From assembly GCF_027474405.1 (NCBI RefSeq), contig NZ_CP114871.1, positions 620,001-684,000 on the forward strand: a stretch of DNA of 64,000 nt. Direction: 5' to 3'. The translations under genes were made by a program, and so were the position numbers. Source of the stretch: Caulobacter sp. NIBR2454. Lineage in GTDB: Bacteria; Pseudomonadota; Alphaproteobacteria; Caulobacterales; Caulobacteraceae. Shown in pieces: positions 1-7,833 of the stretch. Each line of letters begins with the position of its first letter. Position 1 is the stretch's first letter. Under the pieces are notes generated by a model. The model had not been told where the DNA came from. It was given only the letters and a program-made list of their open reading frames with translations, and made no database searches.

Positions 1-309
1 ATCAGGAAAGGCTTCGGACGTAAGATTGCGATCCTGACGTATCTCTTCAGTCTTTTGGATGATGTCGGATAATTGGTGGCCTAAGGCTCTAAGTTCTTTG
101 TCGGAAGGGTACCGATCTTCTCTGACAAGATAGTCTAAGATGAAAATCAGTTTCCCTAATCGCTCCAGGGCTATTGATAGATTGAAAAATGCGTAATGAT
201 AGTAGCCCTTCTCAGCATATGTCGCCTTATTTATCCCATTTATTCCCTGGCCTATCGCTGCGGCGGCGATCCCGGCTTCTCTACTGAGGGCCTCAAATTC
301 TGGGGTCAT
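1..309 (-). CDS. HEPN-like protein, N-terminal part (runs off the window)
   Basis: An open frame starts with ATG at 309 and continues past the left edge, so only the first 103 residues are visible. They are mostly helical with the pattern of HEPN-type proteins: an N-terminal helix, a hydrophobic and aromatic stretch (GYYHYAFFNLSIALERLGKL, about residues 36-55), then a short charged linker and LRALGHQLSDII. It resembles the Cthe_2314-like HEPN group from memory; the catalytic RxxxxH motif of ribonucleolytic HEPN proteins is not in the visible part. It lies 38 bases downstream of the OLD-family ATPase on the same strand, so the two are probably cotranscribed and may work together. Function is inferred from pattern and context only. 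Confidence 0.6.
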   Translation of the reverse strand, partial: MTPEFEALSREAGIAAAAIGQGINGINKATYAEKGYYHYAFFNLSIALERLGKLIFILDYLVREDRYPSDKELRALGHQLSDIIQKTEEIRQDRNLTSEAFPD

Positions 310-347
310 CACTAAAGCCTCGTTTGTATAGGAGCGCGCGGCTCGCT

Positions 348-2234
348 CTATGCGCTCTTCTTTGGTGTGAGGCGCGGGTTCGCCAGCTCGTTGTTGTCTG
401 TCGCCCAAGCCACCAGGCTTGCTTCAATCTGCGCGATGAAGTCTTGCTCGCCATCGTGGTTCGTTGGGTCGTGGTCGCCGTCGTATAGGCTCGCCATCAG
501 GCCTCGAACTTTATCCTTGAGCGCCTCATCCGACGATACACGCGCATATGCAGCGTAGGGCTTGTCCTTCCCGAGGGCGGACCCGCCAAGGAACCGTTCG
601 AAATCTGGTGTGCTCCAGCGATGTCGAACGGAGCGGCCCTCTTGCCGAGCTTCTGCGACTTGTTGCCGGATGGATGTGTTGACCGTCCACATGCCATTCG
701 CCGAACCGTCCTTTCGGTACGGCCAATCAATATCGTGAATGATACCAAAGTTTGCCTTGAAATGGCGAAGCATCTTCACAAGCGGTACAAGAATAGCCTT
801 TCCGCGAGCACGTATGATGCTCACCTTTCCTGCCATAGCGTCCTTATCTTTCACTACAGCAGATATAAAGGCTGCATGCTCGGTGTCGCCTTCCACGAGA
901 ATGGGATAGCTACCAAAGAAAATTTCGGCGAAGCCAGCATCTGTCAGTTGCAGAGCTTGGAGATTTTCTTTCTCTTCATCTGAAAACGCTACCTCGTCGG
1001 ATACGTAGACGCGGGGCGACAGCAGCTTGCCGTCGTTGGATCGCTCCATGCGGACGATCGTTGTGTGATCTTCCAGCGGATTGATGAAGTATGGTGAGTG
1101 TGTCGTAAGAAGCACTTGCCAATCTTCATGTTGTCCGAGTGTGTAGAGGTGGTCTTGGGCGGCTCGGGCAGCCATCGGATGGAGTGCGTTTTCCGGCTCG
1201 TCTATTAGAAGGATGTAGCCGGGCAGCGCTGGATCGTCCGCATCCTCTGGGAGTGGGGCTCCATCGGCTATTGCAGATATCTGTGCAGTGATGAGCTTGA
1301 TCTTTTCTTCGTCTTTCTTTTTCTCTTCCGCCCTCAGTAGGGCGGTGAGTGATTTCAAAAGACCCTCTCGCCTCTCAGTCTGACGACTGATCTCGTTATG
1401 GACCTGAAGCATCGCCCAAAAGAGTGCGCGCCTCGCGCCGGTCCCTTGTTGCGATACGCGAGATATCCCTGCCGCTTCCTCGATCCGTATTCCTGATCCC
1501 TGCTTGAGAAGGGCCTCTAGCTTTAGCTCAGGAGTGGGCATCTCGACGTGAAGCTTCACGCCAAGGCCAGGGAAGATGCCTTGGAAGCCTGTCTTGATCT
1601 GGCCGGATATCTCGTCGAGACGCTTTTTGTGGGGATCGGTAAGCTTGTTGACGGTGGTGGCCAGTGCCACCTTGTCTTTCGAGAGTTGCGAGTTCTCATC
1701 TGCCTCAAGCGCCTTCAGATCCTTCACAAAGGGGCTCAAGGCTAGGGTAAGTAGAACGTCCTCAGTCGTCATCGCGTCGTCTAGCGATTTGATCCGCATA
1801 GGCTTGGGCAGTCGCGATGCAAACACATTGTCAGCGCCGCCAGCTTTGCCTTCGGCCGCCCAGTCGTTCAGTTGGGGGTCCCATGTCTGCCGGACGGCTT
1901 TCCCCCCTCCGGCGGCCCAGCTCCAGCGGCTCCTAACGACCCGCTTGTCTCCATCTTCAATCTTCCACTTGGCGTCCACGTTCCCCATGCCGTCAGGAAT
2001 ATGGACGTCGAGCACGATCTCGGCTGGATCCTCCTTAGGTGCCCAGTTGCATCGATCATGCATAGGATCGAAGAGCCCAGGCGCTACGGCAAGTTCGTAG
2101 GCTCGTAGGATCGTGGTCTTGCCGGAGTTGTTAGGCCCTACAAGGCATAGAACGTCGTCTAGTTTGACGGTTACCGCCTCCGGCCCGATGCAGCCGATAT
2201 TCTTCACCGTGATTTGCAGTAGCTTCGATCGCAT
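348..2234 (-). CDS. OLD-family ATP-dependent nuclease (ABC ATPase plus TOPRIM)
   Basis: A 628-residue protein with an ABC/SMC-like ATPase N-terminus: Walker A GPNNSGKTT at residues 33-41, Walker B ILLIDEPENA at 341-350 and a switch histidine in LLTTHSPYF near 379. The region between them is charged and helical (about 280-315), like the arm of OLD proteins. A TOPRIM nuclease domain follows, with the metal-binding glutamate in PILVEGDTEH (about 448) and a DxD in IHDIDWP (501-503). OLD proteins are DNA nucleases controlled by ATP; relatives include GajA of Gabija and the Old protein of phage P2. No UvrD-like helicase (GajB) or reverse transcriptase is next to it; the neighbour downstream is HEPN-like. 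A phage-defence role is inference. Confidence 0.85.
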   Translation of the reverse strand: MRSKLLQITVKNIGCIGPEAVTVKLDDVLCLVGPNNSGKTTILRAYELAVAPGLFDPMHDRCNWAPKEDPAEIVLDVHIPDGMGNVDAKWKIEDGDKRVVRSRWSWAAGGGKAVRQTWDPQLNDWAAEGKAGGADNVFASRLPKPMRIKSLDDAMTTEDVLLTLALSPFVKDLKALEADENSQLSKDKVALATTVNKLTDPHKKRLDEISGQIKTGFQGIFPGLGVKLHVEMPTPELKLEALLKQGSGIRIEEAAGISRVSQQGTGARRALFWAMLQVHNEISRQTERREGLLKSLTALLRAEEKKKDEEKIKLITAQISAIADGAPLPEDADDPALPGYILLIDEPENALHPMAARAAQDHLYTLGQHEDWQVLLTTHSPYFINPLEDHTTIVRMERSNDGKLLSPRVYVSDEVAFSDEEKENLQALQLTDAGFAEIFFGSYPILVEGDTEHAAFISAVVKDKDAMAGKVSIIRARGKAILVPLVKMLRHFKANFGIIHDIDWPYRKDGSANGMWTVNTSIRQQVAEARQEGRSVRHRWSTPDFERFLGGSALGKDKPYAAYARVSSDEALKDKVRGLMASLYDGDHDPTNHDGEQDFIAQIEASLVAWATDNNELANPRLTPKKSA

Positions 2235-2276
2235 TGGAACGCCTCCCCTTTTCTATTTCTATCTTAGAGGTAGCGA

Positions 2277-3095
2277 ATGTCGATATGCGACCGTGAGTTG
2301 GCTTCGGAGGGGGCTGTCCCCTCGGTGCAAGATGGCGACATTGAGGGCGCGTTGCGCGTGATGGCTCCGAAGTTGCCTCGGGCGGTCCGGTTCAGGGTTG
2401 AGAACTCACTGCGTCATTTCGATCTGGCGATGCCGCTGTTGCCTATAGACCGCGAGATGGCCTCATTTCGCGCAATTACTGGCGAAGAAGAGGCGGCGGC
2501 AGCGCTTATCAAAGCGCTTCAGTTTCGAAGCTATCCCCACGCAGACCGGCTATCTGTAAAGGATCACACACATAAAGCTGCAGTGCTGGCCTGCGCGCTA
2601 GCCGTAAAGGCGAACATGGCGACAGGTTTAAAAAATCTGCGCGTGATGTTCGACTTAAAGGATCCGAGAATTGACGTCGGAATTCCGGTGTCGGACTTTG
2701 GTGTAACATCACCCCATATGAAAGATGTAGTTCTACAGCCAGTTGAACCATTAGATATAGTGCGAGCAGCTCCGCCGGGTGAAGACGGTACAGTTCTGTC
2801 GCGAGACTTTAAGAAGCTAGCCGAGGGAGCAAAGTTCGCTCAAATCAGAGAAATGCTTCGGGTTCATTCCAATGCGCGGAACAAATTGTTGTATGCTTCC
2901 AACAAATCGTTGCCGCGTAGCCGCGCTACTGCCCAAAGTATTTCTGCTCGTAGGAGTAATGCGATGCTCCTTATATCAATCGCTATAGTGGCGCTCCAGA
3001 CAGATCGGCACCAAGCTTTGCTTTGCGAGGCGATTGATGGCTTGCTTGAAGTCGTAAGGCGTCTCCCTCTCTCGGAGCGAAGCTCTTCCACATAA
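2277..3095 (+). CDS. Conserved hypothetical protein, possibly HEPN-like
   Basis: A 272-residue protein divergent from the OLD ATPase, with 42 bases between the two starts. ATG at 2277 has AGAGGT upstream. No catalytic motif is recognised. The centre (about 45-110) has the phrase RHFDLAMPLLPIDREMASFR followed by a helical stretch and a DHTHKAA segment; this looks like a conserved family of unknown function in alphaproteobacteria, and its helical make-up is compatible with a HEPN-like fold, but that is weak. The C-terminal half is basic and rich in Ser and Arg. The divergent shared promoter suggests coordinated expression with the ATPase, so it could be a further part of the same module. Confidence 0.6.
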   Translation: MSICDRELASEGAVPSVQDGDIEGALRVMAPKLPRAVRFRVENSLRHFDLAMPLLPIDREMASFRAITGEEEAAAALIKALQFRSYPHADRLSVKDHTHKAAVLACALAVKANMATGLKNLRVMFDLKDPRIDVGIPVSDFGVTSPHMKDVVLQPVEPLDIVRAAPPGEDGTVLSRDFKKLAEGAKFAQIREMLRVHSNARNKLLYASNKSLPRSRATAQSISARRSNAMLLISIAIVALQTDRHQALLCEAIDGLLEVVRRLPLSERSSST

Positions 3096-3291
3096 CTTGG
3101 TCACTCGATGGCCTGAATTTGCGTTGGATGCGCGAGAAGGCCCCTGAGAGATTAATTGCTGAAGGTTCCCCCTGGAGGGGCTGCCTGCAATGCGCCGCGT
3201 CCTTGGGCCGGTATCCGTACGTGGGCCGCCCATTTGACCCGCCAACCGATTGAGCATATCAAAACAAGTAACGACCGTTACGAGGGTTGAT

Positions 3292-4014
3292 ATGGGTGTT
3301 GCGTACGTTGCCTATTACAGGGTTTCGACAGCTAAACAGGGGGCGTCGGGCCTAGGGCTTGGCGCACAGCGCCTTGCAGTCAGCGGCTATGTCGCAAGCC
3401 AGAGTGGGGAGTTGATCGCCGAGTTCGAGGAGATAGAGAGCGGGAAGGGGGCTGATCGTCCGCAGCTTCGCTACGCGATGGATCGCTGCAAGCTGACCGG
3501 GGCAACACTGCTCATCGCGAAGCTGGATCGCCTCAGTCGGAACGTTCACTTCTTGTCCGGTCTCATGGAGCAAGGTGTGCCTTTCGTGGCCTGCGACATG
3601 CCTGGCGCAAACAGCCTCACTGTTCACATCATGGCGGCTGTAGCTCAGCAGGAGCGGGAAGCGGTTTCAGCTCGAACGAAATCGGCGCTATCCGCGATCC
3701 GCTCAAAGCTGGCGCTCGGCGAAGAGCATTTCTCGGCAAGGTCTGGAAGGCAGGTAAGCCGATTGGGTAATCCGAACGGCCTGAAGGTACGGAGACCCGA
3801 TCTTGGTACTGCCGCCCTCCGGAGTAAGGCCGAAGTGTTTGCGGCCAGCGTGTTGCCTTTAATCGGGCAAATCCAGTCGGAGGGGCCGGCTAGCTTGAGC
3901 GCATTAGCTAAGCGGCTAAACGAAATGAGAGTGCAGACGGCTCGTGGAAGTGAGTGGACGCCCATGGCTGTGAAGCGGGTATTGGATCGTGCTGCGGGAG
4001 CGATGAGTGAGTGA
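3292..4014 (+). CDS. Serine recombinase (resolvase/invertase family)
   Basis: A site-specific recombinase of about 240 residues, cutting DNA through a serine. From ATG at 3292 the N-terminus reads YVAYYRVSTAKQ, with the catalytic Ser of the YxRVS motif about 12 residues in. The resolvase signature continues with KLDRLSRN (helix before the dimer interface) and QQEREAVSARTKSAL (long E helix). The C-terminal part (about 170-240) matches a small recombinase-type DNA-binding segment rather than the large zinc domain of big serine integrases. A longer in-frame start (TTG 3250) exists but has no good ribosome site. The stop overlaps the next gene. Likely a mobile-element gene of the island, perhaps a second transposition or resolution function. 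Confidence 0.85.
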   Translation: MGVAYVAYYRVSTAKQGASGLGLGAQRLAVSGYVASQSGELIAEFEEIESGKGADRPQLRYAMDRCKLTGATLLIAKLDRLSRNVHFLSGLMEQGVPFVACDMPGANSLTVHIMAAVAQQEREAVSARTKSALSAIRSKLALGEEHFSARSGRQVSRLGNPNGLKVRRPDLGTAALRSKAEVFAASVLPLIGQIQSEGPASLSALAKRLNEMRVQTARGSEWTPMAVKRVLDRAAGAMSE

Positions 4015-4582
4015 CCACAGGCCCAAGCTAAAGGGCGCGGTTATGGAAGCCGCGAAGAAGGCTGAGAGGGAGTACAAGGCAAAGCATCCTGAGGCTCAGC
4101 GTCTGCGGGTCAAAGCTGACGTGGCCGCATATAAGCCGCGCTCAAAGGAGGTTAGAGACGTGCCCGTGAAGGCGGTGTCGATGTTTCTGTCCGACCCGGC
4201 GACGATCCACCTCTCTAATGCCAGCCTTGCGCAGAAGTTAGGGACGCATGTCGCCGCCAAGCTGCCCGCAAACATTCTGACTGAGCGTTTTTCCCCGAAG
4301 CAGAAGGAGCGGGTTGCCGAGCTGCTGCGACTTCGCCGGGTAAGCTTGGACCTGGACGTCCATTACTCCCCCTCAAAGGTCAAGTTGGCGTTGAAGGCCA
4401 ACGATAGTGCTGAAGAGGCGCACCAGAAGGTCGTGGTGGAGATCACCTTCACGGATGATGTCGTCACTGTCGGAGATCGGGCCTACCCTATTCAGCGCGG
4501 CTCGGGTGTCAGGCGTATCCATGTCGGGAAGAGCAAGCTCAACGTCGATGTGCTTAAGGCTCTCGTGGAGCATTCACGATAG
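4007..4582 (+). CDS. Hypothetical basic protein coupled to the recombinase
   Basis: A 191-residue protein starting with GTG at 4007 and overlapping the recombinase stop by 8 bases, so the two are probably translated together. The first 60 residues are strongly basic with many Lys and Arg (KKAEREYKAKHPEAQR). The last 80 residues look like beta strands (KVVVEITFTDDVVTVGDRAY). No known domain is recognised. A 20-base perfect hairpin lies just after the stop. Its position suggests a partner or accessory factor of the recombinase, but nothing in the sequence proves it. Confidence 0.6.
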   Translation: MSDHRPKLKGAVMEAAKKAEREYKAKHPEAQRLRVKADVAAYKPRSKEVRDVPVKAVSMFLSDPATIHLSNASLAQKLGTHVAAKLPANILTERFSPKQKERVAELLRLRRVSLDLDVHYSPSKVKLALKANDSAEEAHQKVVVEITFTDDVVTVGDRAYPIQRGSGVRRIHVGKSKLNVDVLKALVEHSR

Positions 4583-4583
4583 A

Positions 4584-4629
4584 TACTTTACTTAGGTAAA
4601 GTAGCAGCAATTCGGACAAATGTGCTGCT
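4584..4629. repeat. Two consecutive inverted repeats in the intergenic gap
   Basis: The gap between convergent genes holds a perfect 8-base inverted repeat, TACTTTAC at 4584-4591 and GTAAAGTA at 4596-4603 around TTAG, directly followed by a 7-base inverted repeat, AGCAGCA at 4603-4609 and TGCTGCT at 4623-4629. Neither has a U-run, so a simple intrinsic terminator is not obvious. The first could be an operator or a recombinase crossover site; the position after the serine recombinase operon makes the latter worth testing. Confidence 0.6.
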
Positions 4630-4681
4630 GACTGGTTTTGATACCGTCTTGAGCACGCGCAGCATCTGTCTCGTTTTCGGA

Positions 4682-5227
4682 CTAAAGGCCGAGCGGGCTC
4701 AGCACCGCATCCACGCGAGGGCGTGCTTCCTGTTCGTGCTTCCAGTAGGCGTCTTCTGCCAGGGTCAGAAGCTTTAGATCAATCGGCTTCAGCCCGTACT
4801 TTCGGCTGTTTGCGGATGCGTCGATCAGCACGTTTCCAAGCGCAAGAAAGACGCATTGTTTGGATGAGTGATCGAATTCGTATCCATCATAGGTAAGCCC
4901 ATCAGCTAGCGCGACGGCGGCTGTAGAGATCGCATGAGGGCGAGGGCCGAGCTTTCCGTCGAACAGGTCAGGCTTCGTGTTGTAGCTGATCGCCACTAGC
5001 CGGGTGGCTATCGTTGCCGGGTCAAACGGGAGCATGGGGAGTTGAAGCGCCTTGAGTGCATCCCTTGCGATAACGCTGGCTGCACTCGCCGAGAGCATCC
5101 CTTTAAACCGGCCAAGCATGTGAACTATCGCCCAATCAACAATGATGGGCGCGAATGGTACATAAATCCAGTGGTGCGTAAACCCATCTAGCGGTGACCA
5201 AGGCCGCGTGCCGAAGTTAGCGCTCAC
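4682..5227 (-). CDS. Hypothetical protein divergent from an XRE regulator
   Basis: About 181 residues, probably starting at one of two adjacent GTG codons (5227 or 5230). The open frame extends further upstream to 5365, but that part is the mirror of the XRE gene on the other strand and is unlikely to be used. The protein has a hydrophobic N-terminal part (HHWIYVPFAPIIVDWAIVHM), a helical middle and an acidic C-terminus. No domain is recognised. Its 5' end overlaps that of the plus-strand regulator by about 20 bases, so the two genes share a control region. Confidence 0.55.
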   Translation of the reverse strand: MSANFGTRPWSPLDGFTHHWIYVPFAPIIVDWAIVHMLGRFKGMLSASAASVIARDALKALQLPMLPFDPATIATRLVAISYNTKPDLFDGKLGPRPHAISTAAVALADGLTYDGYEFDHSSKQCVFLALGNVLIDASANSRKYGLKPIDLKLLTLAEDAYWKHEQEARPRVDAVLSPLGL

Positions 5228-5453
5228 CACAGAAGGGACGAAGACGCTCACCAGCGTGGGTGACGCGATCCGCGCCACGCGCAATGAAGTCGGTATATCC
5301 CAAGAAGCATTGGCGGATGCGGCGGGCATCAATCGAACCCACATGGGTGAGGTCGAGAGGGGCAAAAGAAACGTCAGCTTGCTCGCGATAGCGCGTATCG
5401 CCCAAGCCTTGGGCCGGACGCCCTCGGAACTCCTGGCGGCGGCGGGCCTGTAA
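5208..5453 (+). CDS. XRE-family helix-turn-helix regulator
   Basis: An 81-residue DNA-binding protein that is almost entirely one Cro/C1-type helix-turn-helix domain. It starts with GTG at 5208. The motif GISQEALADAAGINRTHMGE (about residues 29-48) is the helix 2 to helix 3 part, followed by VERGKRNVSLLAIARIAQAL, the usual end of the fold. It lacks any sensor or protease domain, so it probably acts as a simple repressor. It is divergent from, and overlaps the start of, the 181-residue unknown gene, which it may control. Confidence 0.85.
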   Translation: MPKLALTTEGTKTLTSVGDAIRATRNEVGISQEALADAAGINRTHMGEVERGKRNVSLLAIARIAQALGRTPSELLAAAGL

Positions 5454-5597
5454 CGCCCCTCGGGCTGCGCTAGGCGCCTTTGAGCTGCTCGTCGGCTGGG
5501 TAGGTGGCCGTCGAGCCTCTGGGCCGGTGTGGGCGGCTCCTGCGGGCCTGCGATCCTGGCTCACTCCACGGCCAGAAACCGCACTTCCGACGTGAGC

Positions 5598-7184
5598 CTA
5601 CTCGAAGGAAAAGCGAGGCAGCTTTTCAATTTCCGCCGCTAGGAAGGGGACGTCGTTCGTTCCGTACCGCCGGCCCTCCGTGCCGGGATCGTGGCCGGGG
5701 ATCGCCTCGCGAGCATCAACATCCATTTTCGCGTTGCGCGCTCTGGTCTTGAAGAGGTGCCGCCATGCGTGGTTGGGCTGAACGTCCGGATCGTCCACCC
5801 CGATCTGCCGAACCCAAGCTGCTATGCGCTCCCCAACCTTCTTGTACTGCGGATTTGCGACGTTGCCGCCACGGCCTCGGGACGGATCATAGAATAGCGG
5901 TCCATCAGGACGGGCGAGGGCGACGTCCTGGAAGCCCTGCTCAACTAGATGGGAGTGCAGTGGGACAGTGCGCGCCTCTCCCTTCTTCTGGCTTCCCGCT
6001 TCAGGAGTGATCCGGATCGTCCAAGTTTCCCCGATCTTGGCGACGTCCTCGCGTCGCAACTGAGTGATCTCGTTTACTCGGGCACCTGTATACGCGCAGA
6101 GCCAAGGGACCCATCGGCGGGCTAGGGCATGTTCGGGCGGAAGCTTGCCGCTGTGGCTTTCCAGAGATTTGCGGAGGATGAGCAGGGCCTCCTCGCGTGT
6201 GAAGTCGGGCTCGCGCAGGCGGGCCTTTTTCTTTACGCGCACCGTGATCTTGTCGGCAGGGTTCTCGCCAAGCCACAGGTTTTCTACGCCCCAATTTAGG
6301 GTGGCTTTGAGTGCGGCGAGATACACTTCTCGGATCGTGCGCGGACCCCGTACCTTGCTACCAGCGCCATCCTTCTGGGCTTGCAGCACCTGTTTCCACG
6401 CTAGAACGTTGTCTCGGGTGATCTTCTGCGGATCATCGTGGCCGGTGTAATCAACGAAGTGCTGAATGACAGGCTTCCAACGCTTGCGTGTTGCCGGCTC
6501 AAGGCCAGCTTCATCCGCATAGGCCTCAAACATCGCTGAGATTGAGCGGGCAAGTTGCTCTGACCCCGCCTTGCGAGCTGCGAACGCGCGGGCTGCCTCC
6601 CTAGCGCCTTCTGCCCAATCGGCGTCAATCTTCGCTTGGCGAGCGGCCTTGACTTCAGGAGGGTCAAACTCCTCGTCCGGGATTAGGTCCCGCATGGCGG
6701 CTTCCGCAGATGTCAGCTCTCCCAAGGGGCGGCTGAGGACGGCGATCAAGCGTTGCCTGATAGGCTCTCTCTCCTCAAACTCCATCTCGCGCTCGAACAT
6801 GTCGCGGTAGTTCCGCTCGTCATTCTCAAGCTGGGCCTCCCATATGTCCCGCTCGAGTTCACGTTGCGCAGATGGCTTGGCCCGCTCGACCAAGTCTGAC
6901 CTGCGCCGCTCCTCCGCTTCCCGGATCAGCGCATCGGTCTTCACACCCTCAATGCGGCAGCGCTCACGAGCCAGGGCTTTGTCGCTGGTCTTCAGCGAAA
7001 ACCGCCACTCCGTGCGCGGCTTCCCCGTTTTGGTGAGAATGTAGGGCTGAAGATGTTGAGGAACCGCACGGCGGAAGGCCGGAATGGCGCGGTTCTCATC
7101 CAGATAATCGGTCACGGAGGCCTCGTTCGTTACGATTGTAACGCCGAGCCGTAACGAAGCCTTTGTTTTTCCAGATTTCTTCAA
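5598..7184 (-). CDS. Tyrosine integrase of the tRNA-Ser island
   Basis: A 528-residue site-specific recombinase. The N-terminal half (1-230) is charged and helical, with a DUF6538-like opening typical of alphaproteobacterial island integrases. A core-binding SAM-like domain (about 230-330) is followed by the catalytic domain, with the first Arg in YTGARVNEITQL, the H-x-x-R in HAWRHLFKT and the nucleophile Tyr in RRYGTND near the end. The gene starts 24 bases from the tRNA-Ser 3' end and reads away from it. It should integrate and excise the island through the tRNA 3' end. The usual GH in the LGH motif appears here as IPGHDPG. Confidence 0.9.
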   Translation of the reverse strand: MKKSGKTKASLRLGVTIVTNEASVTDYLDENRAIPAFRRAVPQHLQPYILTKTGKPRTEWRFSLKTSDKALARERCRIEGVKTDALIREAEERRRSDLVERAKPSAQRELERDIWEAQLENDERNYRDMFEREMEFEEREPIRQRLIAVLSRPLGELTSAEAAMRDLIPDEEFDPPEVKAARQAKIDADWAEGAREAARAFAARKAGSEQLARSISAMFEAYADEAGLEPATRKRWKPVIQHFVDYTGHDDPQKITRDNVLAWKQVLQAQKDGAGSKVRGPRTIREVYLAALKATLNWGVENLWLGENPADKITVRVKKKARLREPDFTREEALLILRKSLESHSGKLPPEHALARRWVPWLCAYTGARVNEITQLRREDVAKIGETWTIRITPEAGSQKKGEARTVPLHSHLVEQGFQDVALARPDGPLFYDPSRGRGGNVANPQYKKVGERIAAWVRQIGVDDPDVQPNHAWRHLFKTRARNAKMDVDAREAIPGHDPGTEGRRYGTNDVPFLAAEIEKLPRFSFE

Positions 7185-7207
7185 AAGCTCAGAGGCTTAA
7201 AAAGTGG

Positions 7208-7297
7208 TGGCGGAGAGGGTGGGATTCGAACCCACGATACCCTTGCAGGTATGCCGCATTTCGAGTGCGGTGCATTCGACCACTCTGCCACCTCTCC
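7208..7297 (-). tRNA. tRNA-Ser(CGA)
   Basis: A 90-base class II tRNA on the minus strand with a 7-base acceptor stem (GGAGAGG at 7297-7291 with CCTCTCC), discriminator G and an encoded CCA at 7210-7208. The anticodon loop reads CTCGAAA with anticodon CGA, and a long variable arm identifies it as serine. The T arm has GGGTTCGAATCCC. Its 3' end is the junction with the integrase-bearing island, so it is the likely attachment site and has been rebuilt intact. Confidence 0.97.
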
Positions 7298-7399
7298 TAA
7301 CCGGGGGCGGGACCCTCGAAAGGGCCCCTGTGATCGAGGCGCGGAACCTAACGGCGAGGTCCCGCTTTCGCAAGCCCGTCGTACAGGACTTTTTCGCCG

Positions 7400-7822
7400 C
7401 TAGTTTCTGGGGTGCAGAACCATCTGGGTGCAGCGGAACATGGCGATGGTCTTGCCGGTCTCCTCATGGGTCACCACCGCGTCCCAGACCTGGGTCATCC
7501 GGCCGCCATGGACCAGCGTGGCCTCCACCGCGACGCCGCCGTCCCGGGCCGTGCCCAGGAAGTTGGATTTCAGCTCTATGGTCGTGAAGCTGGTCGCGCC
7601 TTCGGGCAGGGAGACCACGCAGCCATAGCCGCAGGCGCTGTCGGCCAGGGCGATGACGCTGGCGGCGTGCAGGAAGCCATTGGGCGCCATGTGGTGCTGC
7701 TTCACCGCGAAGCGGCCTTTGACATAGCCGCGCCGGGCCTCGATCCACTCCAGGCCCAAAAGGTCGGGTAGGGAGCCGGCCTGGCCCTGGGTCAGTTGCT
7801 GCGAGAAATCGTTTTCGGACAT
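7400..7822 (-). CDS. PaaI-like hotdog thioesterase
   Basis: A 140-residue single hotdog-fold domain of the PaaI group, which hydrolyses acyl- or aryl-CoA thioesters. The diagnostic signature is present: HMAPNGFLHAASVIALADSA, with the N-G-x-x-H turn at about residues 47-51, followed by an acidic residue on the central helix (AD), and TTIELKSNFLG as the central beta strand. Start ATG at 7822. It sits 12 bases after a second thioesterase of the same family, so the two are probably cotranscribed and may form homotetramers separately or together. The substrate is unknown. Confidence 0.85.
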   Translation of the reverse strand: MSENDFSQQLTQGQAGSLPDLLGLEWIEARRGYVKGRFAVKQHHMAPNGFLHAASVIALADSACGYGCVVSLPEGATSFTTIELKSNFLGTARDGGVAVEATLVHGGRMTQVWDAVVTHEETGKTIAMFRCTQMVLHPRN

Positions 7823-7833
7823 GGATTGGCTCC

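Larger units (their letters stand above)
1..7207. mobile_element. Integrative island at tRNA-Ser (right part)
   Basis: The stretch left of the tRNA-Ser(CGA) gene carries a tyrosine integrase whose start lies 24 bases from the tRNA 3' end, a serine recombinase, an XRE regulator, an OLD-family ATPase and unknown genes. It is visibly less GC-rich in places (for example 1-330 and 2550-2760) than the chromosome to its right. An integrase reading away from a tRNA 3' end is the standard arrangement for tRNA-targeted islands. The other end, and any duplicated tRNA fragment, lies outside the window to the left, so the size is unknown. Confidence 0.7.
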
